Source: Minisyncoccota bacterium
Lineage (GTDB): Bacteria > Patescibacteriota > Minisyncoccia > Phycocordibacterales > JACZSL01
Reading direction: 5' to 3'
Length of the DNA: 17,525 bases
NCBI GenBank assembly: GCA_028280145.1
Contig: JANQMM010000040.1
Location: 1-17,525, forward strand
Below the pieces are notes generated by a model, which saw only the letters and a list, made by a program, of their open reading frames with translations, ran no database searches and had not been told where the DNA came from. Both the position numbers and the translations under genes were made by a program. Positions 7,495-13,929 of the stretch are shown here, piece by piece; position 1 is the first letter of the stretch, and each line of letters opens with the position of its first letter.

Positions 7495-10400
7495 TCATTT
7501 TTTTACCTCAAGCTCTTTAATCGCTTCTGCAACCAGGCTTATCTCGCCGTTTCGAAGAGACTTTCTTCCTTTGATCGCAATACAGCGTTCTGGTTGGAGG
7601 ATTGCTTCGTGTTGTGCATAGAGCTTTGGAAATATCACGGATTCAATACTGCCGGTGAAGTCTGCGATCTTGAGGAACGCCATTTTATCTCCTTTTTTTG
7701 TTGTGATCGGTTTTATCTCTTCGACAATACCGCTTGCAACTCCGAGCATACCTTCTCGAAGCTCCTCATTGATGCGTTGTATAGTAGCTCTATCTTTGAG
7801 TAGTTCTTTATACTCATCAAGTGGGTGACCGGTCACGTAGAGGCCGAGAAGTTCTTTTTCCCACGCCAGCATTTCCTTATGTGAAAGTTCTGCCCCTTCT
7901 TCAAGACGCAAAGCCGATTCATTTTTTGGAAGTGCGCCGAAAAGTGAATTCTGATCATCCGGCAGTTGTGCAAACTCTCGGTTATATGTAAGCAGGGTCT
8001 CAATGTTGTTGTACATGCTTGAGCGGTTTTCCAAGGAGTCGAGTGCACCGCATTTGATCAAAGATTCAAGCGATTTCTTATTGAGATTTCTGTCTTGAAT
8101 ACGTTTGAGAAAGTCTGCCAGGTTCGCAAACGGCCCGTTTTTCTTGCGCTCTTTGATGATGACGTCGGCAATACCTTCACCAAAGTTCTTTATTGAATGG
8201 AGACCGAATCTGATGGCCTCACTTCCGTCTTTTCTAAGGGCAACAGAAAATGGGCCGAAACTTTCATTGACGTCAGGTGGAAGTACTGAAATGCCCATAT
8301 GCTCGCACTCGCTGATCATTACTGAGACTTTATCAATATCGCCACTATCTGCAGTAAGCACGGCAGACATGTATTCGATCGGGTAATTAGCTTTCATATA
8401 TGCCGTTTGGTATGCCACTTTTCCATAACTTGCGGCATGTGCTTTGTTGAAGCCGTATCCCTGAAACGGCTCAAACAGTTTCCAGAGTCTGTCGGCAAAT
8501 TCTTTTGTCTGTCCATTCTCAACGATTCCGCGTGTCAGCTTTTCTTTTTGTGCGGCCATCTCTGCAGGAATCTTCTTTCCTATGGCTTTTCGGAACTTGT
8601 CGGCCTCAAGCCACGAGTAACCGGCAAGCTCAATAGCGCTTAAGAGAACATCTTCTTGATAAACGATCACGCCAAGAGATTCCTGGAGATATTTCTTCAT
8701 ACGTGGGTCGGGATAAGAAATAAGTTTTGGATTATGTTTGCGCTTAATGTATTCGGGGATGTTGTCCATCGGGCCGGGCCGGTAGAGAGCCACCATGGCG
8801 TTGATGTCATGAATACTTGTCGGTTTGAGTTCTTTTAGGAAATGGGTCATGCCCGAGCCGTTCAACTGAAAGAGTCCTTCTGTCTGACCTTTGGCAAGGA
8901 GTTCAAATGTTTTCTCATCGTCGAGTGGAACATTTTCGATATCGAGGTCTATGTCTCGTATCTTCTTTACTCGCTTTACAGCATCTGCAAGAATGGCAAG
9001 ATTCTTAATACCCAGAAAATCAAATTTTAAAAGTCCTATACCGTCTTCACCAACGCTATACATATCGTACTGTGTGACAATTTTTCCGCCCTTAGGGTCA
9101 AATTGTACCGGTACGTACTGAAGAAGCGGTTTCGGTGCGATCACCACTCCTGCGGCATGTATCGAAATGTGTCGTGCGTTTCCCTCGATCTTTTTTGAGA
9201 GATCAATTATACGCTTGACGTCTTCATCTTTTTTGTAAAGCTCCGGCAGTTCTTTGACCTGTTCAAATGCTTTCTTGATTGTCATGGGAAAACCTTGAGC
9301 ACCAAGAGGGATAAGTTTTGCGATCATATCTCCCGTACCGTATGGGTAGCCAAGCGCGCGCGCAACATCGCGGACAACTCCGCGTGCAAGCATAGTTCCA
9401 AATGTTCCGATTTGCGCCACCTTGTCTTCGCCGTATTTATCACGCGTGTATTGGATCACCTCGTCCCGGCGGTTGTCGGCAAAGTCCATGTCAATGTCGG
9501 GGGCACTCGGACGTTCCGGATTAAGAAATCGTTCAAAAGGTATCTTGTATTTAAGCGGGTCTACGTTCGTAACGCGAATGAGATAGGTCACAAGCGAGCC
9601 TGCAACTGAACCGCGAATGGTGGTAAGAATCCCGTTTTCATGAGCAAAACGAAGCAGGTCCTGAACAACAAGAAAATATGTTGCATAGTCTTTGTCTTTG
9701 ATTACCTTAAGCTCGTACTCAAGGCGTTCCACGAGTTCCGGCGTTTCTTTGAGGCCGCGTTTGGCAATTCCCTGATATGCAATGTGTCGAAGTTCATCAT
9801 TTGGTTTACGTCCACTCTCGATAATGAAGTTAGGGAATGTCCATTTCATCTCGATCTCCAGGTCGCATTTCTCGGCAATGATCTCAGTATTCAAAAGTGC
9901 TTCCGGATGATCTTTGAAATATTGTGCCGCCGTTTCCTGGGTGATGAATGAAAAATCTTCGTCACCTTCTCCAAGTGGTCTGTTTGCGTGCATGCTTTGA
10001 ATGCGAGTTAGCACTTCTCGAGCTTCCCGATCTTCCTTTTTGAGGTAGTAGACATCTTGTGCGGCAACAAGCGGCACATCAGCTCTTTTGGAAAGTGCGA
10101 CAATGTCTTTTGAGAGTTGTTCGTGACCTTCGATCTCAGGATGATGTGTAAGTTCGAGATATAGATCATCCCCGAATGTTTTTTTATAGAATGCAATGAT
10201 TTCTTCTGCCTCTTTTTCTTTATGCTCTTTGAGTTTGAGTGACGCTTCGCTTGAGAAAGAAGGGAGAATGGCAACTAGTCCTTCATGGTGTTTTTCTAGG
10301 AGCTCGTGGTCGATACGGGGTTTGTAATAGAATCCTTCAATATGAGAGGCTGTGACAAGTGCGATCAGATTTTTATAACCCGTAGTGTTTTTACAAAGTA

Positions 10401-10674
10401 GCACCAGTCGCGCACGTCGATTATCGATACGTGCTTCTTTGTCGTGTCTGGTGCGTAGTGCAACGTATGCATCAATGCCGATTATCGGTTTTATACCCGC
10501 TTTCTTGCAACGCATATAAAACTCGATTGCACCATAGAGGTTGCCATCGTCGGTAAGGGCCAGAGAGTGTTGTCCATCGCTTTGTGCTGCGCGGACCAGG
10601 TCATCAATTTTCGGTAGCGCATTGAGGAGGCTGTAATGGCTGTGTACGTGAAGGTGGGTAAATGGTTTGCTCAT
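7495..10674 (-). CDS. dnaE: DNA polymerase III alpha subunit (replicative polymerase)
   Basis: The 1059-residue DnaE-type catalytic subunit has the expected domains. An N-terminal PHP domain (HLHVHS at 7-12) comes first, then the Pol III palm with PDIDMDF (392-398, Asp393 and Asp395 catalytic; E. coli uses 401 and 403) and LYRPGPMD for the third Asp region. A helix-hairpin-helix part and a C-terminal OB fold follow. The PHP domain looks degenerate: the usual TDHGN reads TDDGN (42-45 area) and NDVHY reads QDVYY near 209, so metal-dependent proofreading by PHP is unlikely. An ATG two codons upstream (10680) is only 2 bases past the TATAAT box, so 10674, 8 bases past it, is preferred and would be leaderless. 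No clear terminator follows. The gene after it on this strand (7434) has its own promoter. Confidence 0.96.
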   Translation of the reverse strand: MSKPFTHLHVHSHYSLLNALPKIDDLVRAAQSDGQHSLALTDDGNLYGAIEFYMRCKKAGIKPIIGIDAYVALRTRHDKEARIDNRRARLVLLCKNTTGYKNLIALVTASHIEGFYYKPRIDHELLEKHHEGLVAILPSFSSEASLKLKEHKEKEAEEIIAFYKKTFGDDLYLELTHHPEIEGHEQLSKDIVALSKRADVPLVAAQDVYYLKKEDREAREVLTRIQSMHANRPLGEGDEDFSFITQETAAQYFKDHPEALLNTEIIAEKCDLEIEMKWTFPNFIIESGRKPNDELRHIAYQGIAKRGLKETPELVERLEYELKVIKDKDYATYFLVVQDLLRFAHENGILTTIRGSVAGSLVTYLIRVTNVDPLKYKIPFERFLNPERPSAPDIDMDFADNRRDEVIQYTRDKYGEDKVAQIGTFGTMLARGVVRDVARALGYPYGTGDMIAKLIPLGAQGFPMTIKKAFEQVKELPELYKKDEDVKRIIDLSKKIEGNARHISIHAAGVVIAPKPLLQYVPVQFDPKGGKIVTQYDMYSVGEDGIGLLKFDFLGIKNLAILADAVKRVKKIRDIDLDIENVPLDDEKTFELLAKGQTEGLFQLNGSGMTHFLKELKPTSIHDINAMVALYRPGPMDNIPEYIKRKHNPKLISYPDPRMKKYLQESLGVIVYQEDVLLSAIELAGYSWLEADKFRKAIGKKIPAEMAAQKEKLTRGIVENGQTKEFADRLWKLFEPFQGYGFNKAHAASYGKVAYQTAYMKANYPIEYMSAVLTADSGDIDKVSVMISECEHMGISVLPPDVNESFGPFSVALRKDGSEAIRFGLHSIKNFGEGIADVIIKERKKNGPFANLADFLKRIQDRNLNKKSLESLIKCGALDSLENRSSMYNNIETLLTYNREFAQLPDDQNSLFGALPKNESALRLEEGAELSHKEMLAWEKELLGLYVTGHPLDEYKELLKDRATIQRINEELREGMLGVASGIVEEIKPITTKKGDKMAFLKIADFTGSIESVIFPKLYAQHEAILQPERCIAIKGRKSLRNGEISLVAEAIKELEVKK

Positions 10675-10682
10675 GTGCATAC

Positions 10683-10688
10683 ATTATA
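10683..10688 (-). promoter_or_regulatory. dnaE -10 box (leaderless arrangement)
   Basis: On the minus strand TATAAT (10688-10683) is followed by 8 bases and then the ATG at 10674. The other ATG at 10680 would lie upstream of any normal transcription start, so this box selects the start codon. Confidence 0.6.
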
Positions 10689-10728
10689 CCTGCAATTGAG
10701 AAGGGAACTATGTGTATTATGATAAATA

Positions 10729-10757
10729 TTGACAAAACTATATATTTGTGATATTGT
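10729..10757 (+). promoter_or_regulatory. Promoter of the candidate ncRNA
   Basis: TTGACA (10729-10734), a 17-base spacer and TATTGT (10752-10757) form the best -35/-10 pair in the window. Transcription would start near 10764. It is divergent from the dnaE promoter. Confidence 0.65.
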
Positions 10758-10763
10758 CTCCTT

Positions 10764-10874
10764 CGGCAAGATCACTTCGTCTGTGATTAAAGAGCGCTCG
10801 GCACGAAACATCTTCTGGCGTCGCGGCTTGAGAGCCGCACTTGCCTGGCCGGCCCTTCCGGGCCGGCCTTTTTT
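10764..10874 (+). ncRNA. Candidate structured small RNA, ~110 nt, family unknown
   Basis: The transcript is bounded by a good promoter and a strong terminator and contains no convincing ORF. Foldable elements read by eye are as follows. A closing stem pairs GGCAAG (10765-10770) with CTTGCC (10840-10845). Inside it is hairpin ATCAC/GTGAT (10771-10775 with 10783-10787). The loop bases TTCGT (10776-10780) are complementary to ACGAA (10803-10807), giving a possible pseudoknot. Hairpin GCGGCT-TGAG-AGCCGC spans 10823-10838. The terminator stacks next to the closing stem. It lacks the conserved apical motif of SRP RNA and is too short for tmRNA, RNase P RNA or 6S RNA. Downstream there is another terminator rather than a gene, so it looks free-standing and not a riboswitch. 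Confidence 0.5.
10847..10874 (+). terminator. Terminator of the candidate ncRNA
   Basis: GGCCGGCCC (10847-10855), TTCC loop, GGGCCGGCC (10860-10868) and six T. This is the most canonical intrinsic terminator in the window. Confidence 0.9.
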
Positions 10875-10876
10875 AT

Positions 10877-10989
10877 TTGACATCGCTTTGGTTCTGGAGA
10901 GAATATATAAGGGCCTTCCCTAAAAACAGATATCCGATAATGAAAGGATCTCGGAATCGCGAGCCCCGGCTGGTTACCGGGGCTTTTTC
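10877..10989 (+). ncRNA. Second promoter/terminator-like unit, possible short RNA
   Basis: TTGACA (10877-10882) begins 3 bases after the first terminator. An AT-rich -10-like stretch, TATATA, lies at 10904-10909 with a rather long spacer of 21 bases. About 75 bases later a strong terminator ends the unit at 10988. Between them are small complementary blocks (ATCC near 10932 with GGAT near 10946; CTCG with CGAG around 10950-10963). No ORF of note is present. It could be a second small RNA, or a back-up terminator behind a non-functional promoter. The evidence is weaker than for the first unit. Confidence 0.25.
10962..10988 (+). terminator. Intrinsic terminator upstream of rnhB
   Basis: AGCCCCGG (10962-10969), 7-base loop, CCGGGGCT (10977-10984), then TTTT. 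It shields rnhB from upstream transcription. Confidence 0.85.
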
Positions 10990-10998
10990 ACTTTCTGC

Positions 10999-11004
10999 TA
11001 CAAT
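10999..11004 (+). promoter_or_regulatory. rnhB extended -10
   Basis: TG-C-TACAAT (TACAAT at 10999-11004) predicts a start near 11011. This gives a 62-base leader before the rnhB ATG at 11073. A GTG at 11011 begins a 21-codon frame that overlaps that ATG. Confidence 0.5.
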
Positions 11005-11010
11005 AATTTT

Positions 11011-11076
11011 GTGAGCATCTGGAGTTGGGTCGTATCAATGTATATAAAGCACCAAAAACAACACATCAGGATATGA
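11011..11076 (+). CDS. Possible leaderless leader peptide of rnhB (21 aa)
   Basis: GTG at the predicted transcription start opens a 21-residue frame (beginning MSIWSWVVSM) that ends at TGA 11074-11076. It overlaps the rnhB start as ATGA. rnhB has no Shine-Dalgarno, so translational coupling through this short frame is conceivable. An internal ATG at 11038 would give 12 codons. The frame is short enough to be chance, so it is listed with low confidence. Confidence 0.2.
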   Translation: MSIWSWVVSMYIKHQKQHIRI

Positions 11077-11654
11077 AATACAAAGTCGGTATTGATGAAG
11101 TGGGGCGTGGCCCTATTGCAGGACCAGTTGCGGTTGGGATCTTTGTCTATGGAAAAGATTTTGATGAGCATGAATGGCAAGACGTACGAGATTCAAAGAA
11201 GCATACTGAACTCCAGCGAAAGAAGATTTACGAATACTTAATCGAGAAGCGTGCGGAAGGAATGGTTAATTTCACCGTTGCAATGACGGAGCCTTCAAGG
11301 ATCGACAAAGAGGGAATTATGATTGCCATTCAAGCGGCGCTTTGTACCGCACTCAAAGAGCTTGGTGTACACACTAAAGATGCGCAACTACTTCTTGATG
11401 GAGGACTTCGTGCCCCACAGGAATTCAAGAACCAAGAGACAATCGTCAGGGGCGACAGCAAAGAGCGGGCCATTTCGTTTGCCTCAATTGTCGCAAAAGT
11501 GGAACGTGACGCGCTGATGCAACAATTAGGAGAAAAGCATCCTGAGTATGGGTTCGAACGACACAAAGGTTATGGAACCAAGGCACACTTTGAGGCCATT
11601 AAAAAGCACGGTCTCCTTCCGTTTCACCGTCGCTCCTTCATCCATCTTAAATAG
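11073..11654 (+). CDS. rnhB: Ribonuclease HII
   Basis: It cleaves RNA in RNA-DNA hybrids, including single ribonucleotides left in DNA. The 193-residue product is a complete single-domain enzyme. It starts with the GIDEVGRGPIAGP motif (Asp8 and Glu9). Asp109 in LLLDGG and Asp146 in AKVERD complete the four-carboxylate site, and the C-terminal GYGTKxH and HRRSF motifs are present. A TTG 16 codons upstream (11025) is in frame, but the added residues are unlike the family and it sits directly on its GGAG. The ATG at 11073, five codons before the motif, is preferred. Confidence 0.92.
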   Translation: MKYKVGIDEVGRGPIAGPVAVGIFVYGKDFDEHEWQDVRDSKKHTELQRKKIYEYLIEKRAEGMVNFTVAMTEPSRIDKEGIMIAIQAALCTALKELGVHTKDAQLLLDGGLRAPQEFKNQETIVRGDSKERAISFASIVAKVERDALMQQLGEKHPEYGFERHKGYGTKAHFEAIKKHGLLPFHRRSFIHLK

Positions 11655-11675
11655 CCTTTATCTACTTTAAGAAAA

Positions 11676-11705
11676 ATGGCCTAGAACGTATCTAGGCCAT
11701 TAGTA
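11676..11705 (+). repeat. Copy 2 of the ~30-bp palindromic repeat (terminator-like hairpin)
   Basis: ATGGCCTAGA (11676-11685) and TCTAGGCCAT (11691-11700) form a perfect 10-bp stem around ACGTA, followed by TAGTA. It sits 22 bases after the rnhB stop and abuts the rpmF -35. It may end the rnhB transcript, but no T tract follows. It aligns directly with 9-39. Confidence 0.6.
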
Positions 11706-11733
11706 TTGTCAAAATAGGGATTTTCAGTATACT
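11706..11733 (+). promoter_or_regulatory. rpmF promoter (near-leaderless)
   Basis: TTGTCA (11706-11711), a 16-base spacer and TATACT (11728-11733), with the ATG 9 bases later at 11743. The predicted transcript has 2-4 untranslated bases. Confidence 0.65.
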
Positions 11734-11742
11734 GAGGCAATT

Positions 11743-12105
11743 ATGGGTTCACGAATGCGACTGACACACCAACAAACGGCTGAACGCCGCTTACACCACG
11801 CGCTTAAAGAGCCGCGTCTTTCGCAGTGCCAAGACTGTGATGCAAAGCACAGGCGACACACAATGTGCGAGGAGTGTGGGCGATATAAAGGCCGACTTGT
11901 CGTGGACGTTGCAGCTCAAGCTCAGAAGAAAGCAGAACGACTTGCGCGAAAAGCCAGAAGCTACGGAGAAGAAGTCCCAACCGAAGGACATACAACGACC
12001 GTGGAAGAGACCACTCCCGAGAAGAAGGAGGTAACACCGAAGACCAAGAAAGCAAGCCCGCAGGAGAAGGGCGCAAACGTGGAAACGAAGAAAGAGGATA
12101 AATAG
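11743..12105 (+). CDS. rpmF: Ribosomal protein bL32 with long charged C-terminal tail
   Basis: It is a zinc-ribbon protein of the large ribosomal subunit. Residues 1-55 match bL32: an Arg-rich start, RRLHHALK (about 15-22), and the zinc cysteines 29, 32, 42 and 45 around CxxC pairs, followed by GRYKGR. The usual family length is about 55-60 residues. Here about 65 more follow, mostly Lys/Glu/Thr/Pro and probably disordered. The usual VPK-type N-terminal segment is shortened. The promoter places the transcription start just before the ATG at 11743. Confidence 0.88.
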   Translation: MGSRMRLTHQQTAERRLHHALKEPRLSQCQDCDAKHRRHTMCEECGRYKGRLVVDVAAQAQKKAERLARKARSYGEEVPTEGHTTTVEETTPEKKEVTPKTKKASPQEKGANVETKKEDK

Positions 12106-12156
12106 TTTTCCATAGTTACTCCCACAGAGAATATCGCGAGAGAAAAAAGAATTGTG

Positions 12157-12202
12157 TAGAATAGGGAAAGGTCACCCTTAAGATATATTGTGACCAAACA
12201 CA
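12157..12202 (+). promoter_or_regulatory. nusB promoter and 5' leader hairpin
   Basis: TAGAAT (12157-12162) would start transcription near 12169. GGTCAC (12170-12175) and GTGACC (12190-12195) form a perfect 6-bp stem with a 14-base AU-rich loop, beginning at the predicted start, and the ATG follows 7 bases later. There is no Shine-Dalgarno. Confidence 0.4.
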
Positions 12203-13117
12203 ATGGCAAACAGGCACCTTTTACGTTCAGTAGCATTACAAACTCTTTTCGAGTTAGATTTCGGAGAAAAGTCCGAAACTGATATTGATGTTGCTTTAGA
12301 GCGTATTGGTGGAGAATATGCTCCCGATACGGGGGATTTTTCATTTTCACGCGACCTAGTCTCCAATATTCTGGTCAAACGAAAAGAGCTTGATACCATC
12401 ATTGAGAAAGCTGCACCCGAGTGGCCGATAGAAAAGATATCAATGGTGGATCGTAATATTTTGCGTCTCGGCCTTTACGAATTGCTTTTTGCCGACAGAA
12501 AGGAAGTGCCGGCCAAGGTTGCTATCAACGAAGCAATTGAACTTGCGAAAAAATTCGGCGGAGACAGTAGTGGCAAGTTTGTAAATGGCGTACTTGGTGC
12601 CGTTTATAAAGAGATCGGCGAGCCGGGAAAAGACGAAGTTTCAAGACGCAAAAAAATGGACATTCCGTTTGAGGAGATGCCTATCGAGCGGCTTGCAGGG
12701 GCGGTTGTCTATGCACGCGAAGATGAAGAGGTATATCTTGCGCTTGTTCACGATGTATTTGGACACTGGACTCTTTCGAAGGGGCATCTTGAAGATGGTG
12801 AGGATGAAAAGGAAGGGCTCAAGCGCGTTATAGAGGACGAGATAGGAATTACCGGAGAGACCAAGAATAAACTTGGCGGCAATGAGTATGTCGCCACCCA
12901 GCCCGAGAGGGGAAAAATCCGAAAGCAGGTAACGTACTATTTGTTCAAAACAAAATTTGAAGACCTAACGCTCAAAGAGACCGGAGGGCTTGATGATGCA
13001 AAATGGTTCAAACTTGCAGACATACTTGAACTTAATTTTTATGATGATATGCTCCCCATAGTGACAAAAGCAGTCAATCTATTACTACAAAAGGAAGAAA
13101 CAACTGATAAGAAATAA
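12203..13117 (+). CDS. nusB: NusB-like antitermination factor fused to a NUDIX hydrolase domain
   Basis: The 304-residue protein joins two domains. Residues 1-138 match NusB, the RNA-binding partner of NusE/S10 in rRNA antitermination: LLRSVALQTLFELDF at the N-terminus, and then MVDRNILRLGLYELL and PAKVAINEAIELAKKFG (about 81-118). Residues about 160-295 form a NUDIX domain. The box runs from Gly194 to Ile216 and keeps G-x5-E, Arg208, Glu213 and G-I. Val209 replaces the Glu of RE, and Asp212 replaces the first Glu of the EE pair. The substrate is unknown. NusB proteins are normally about 140 residues. rnc starts 1 base after the stop, so the two genes form an operon linking antitermination and rRNA processing. 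Confidence 0.88.
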   Translation: MANRHLLRSVALQTLFELDFGEKSETDIDVALERIGGEYAPDTGDFSFSRDLVSNILVKRKELDTIIEKAAPEWPIEKISMVDRNILRLGLYELLFADRKEVPAKVAINEAIELAKKFGGDSSGKFVNGVLGAVYKEIGEPGKDEVSRRKKMDIPFEEMPIERLAGAVVYAREDEEVYLALVHDVFGHWTLSKGHLEDGEDEKEGLKRVIEDEIGITGETKNKLGGNEYVATQPERGKIRKQVTYYLFKTKFEDLTLKETGGLDDAKWFKLADILELNFYDDMLPIVTKAVNLLLQKEETTDKK

Positions 13118-13118
13118 T

Positions 13119-13814
13119 ATGCAATCAAAGGACTTTACTGTATTTGAGGGGGAAACAGGGTATACATTCAAGGACAAATCACTTCTTAAAAAGGCATTCA
13201 CACACCGATCATATCTTAATGAGAATCGAAGCGAGGGGTTGGAACACAACGAACGACTGGAGTTTTTGGGAGATGCTGTCTTAGAGCTTGTCACCACGGA
13301 TTTTCTTTTCGACAAGTATCCGGATAAAACAGAAGGAGAACTCACCGCTTTTCGAAGTGCGCTTGTAAACACGATCACACTTTCAAAAGCGGCTACGAAT
13401 GTCAATATGAATGATTACATGCTCCTCTCAAAGGGAGAGGCTAAGGATGTAGGGCGCGCACGCCAATACATTCTTGCAGATGCTTTTGAGGCGTTCATCG
13501 GTGCACTCTATCTGGACCAAGGGTACGACGCGGCAAAGAAATTCATCGAAGATAACCTCTTTCCATTTCTTGATGAAGTTATTGAGAAACGTTTATGGCA
13601 GGATGCAAAAAGCTTTTTTCAAGAACAAGCACAGGAGAAAAGTAGTGTTACGCCAAACTATGAGACACTAAGAGAGATCGGCCCTGACCACGACAAGCGA
13701 TTCATAGTTGGAGTATTTCTGGGAGAGGAATTGGTCGCCGAAGGGGAAGGCAAAAGCAAACAAGAGGCAGAGCAGATGGCTGCCGAAAAAGCACTCAAAA
13801 CAAAAGGATGGTAA
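13119..13814 (+). CDS. rnc: Ribonuclease III
   Basis: It cleaves double-stranded RNA, including rRNA precursors. The 231-residue product has the endonuclease domain with signature HNERLEFLGDAVL (43-55). Acidic residues Glu45, Glu48, Asp52, Asp121 and Glu124 match the E. coli positions 38, 41, 45, 114 and 117. A C-terminal double-stranded RNA-binding domain (about 160-230) ends in the usual AEQMAAEKAL helix. The length is normal. It starts 1 base after the nusB-NUDIX stop without a Shine-Dalgarno, so it is probably translated by coupling. A strong terminator follows the stop. Confidence 0.96.
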   Translation: MQSKDFTVFEGETGYTFKDKSLLKKAFTHRSYLNENRSEGLEHNERLEFLGDAVLELVTTDFLFDKYPDKTEGELTAFRSALVNTITLSKAATNVNMNDYMLLSKGEAKDVGRARQYILADAFEAFIGALYLDQGYDAAKKFIEDNLFPFLDEVIEKRLWQDAKSFFQEQAQEKSSVTPNYETLREIGPDHDKRFIVGVFLGEELVAEGEGKSKQEAEQMAAEKALKTKGW

Positions 13815-13819
13815 TTGAC

Positions 13820-13848
13820 AAAAACTCGCGCCAAAGGCGCGAGTTTTT
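13820..13848 (+). terminator. Terminator of the nusB-rnc operon
   Basis: AAAAACTCGCGCC (13820-13832), AAA loop, GGCGCGAGTTTTT (13836-13848). It is symmetrical enough to work on both strands. Confidence 0.9.
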
Positions 13849-13855
13849 GTGATTG

Positions 13856-13885
13856 TTGACTCAAGCGCCTGATCAAGTGTAGCAT
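13856..13885 (+). promoter_or_regulatory. Promoter of the Cys-rich protein gene
   Basis: TTGACT (13856-13861), an 18-base spacer and TAGCAT (13880-13885) follow directly after the rnc terminator. The leader would be about 38 bases and ends in AGGAGGT (13917-13923), the strongest Shine-Dalgarno in the window. Confidence 0.45.
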
Positions 13886-13929
13886 CAGTTGAGAGAAATC
13901 CGTTGAACATGCATACAGGAGGTCATCTC

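Noticed and set aside
10671..10883. A 70-codon minus-strand frame overlapping the dnaE start and the ncRNA terminator
   Set aside because: It is antisense to the structured region, has no ribosome binding site and resembles no protein. The dnaE promoter lies inside it.
10729..10923. A 64-codon plus-strand open frame across the promoter, candidate ncRNA and its terminator
   Set aside because: It starts with TTG inside the -35 box, runs through the terminator stem, has no ribosome binding site and has unnatural composition.
10681..11072. Possible tRNA or SRP RNA gene in the dnaE-rnhB gap
   Set aside because: No T-loop or CCA-type acceptor arrangement and no SRP apical motif were found.
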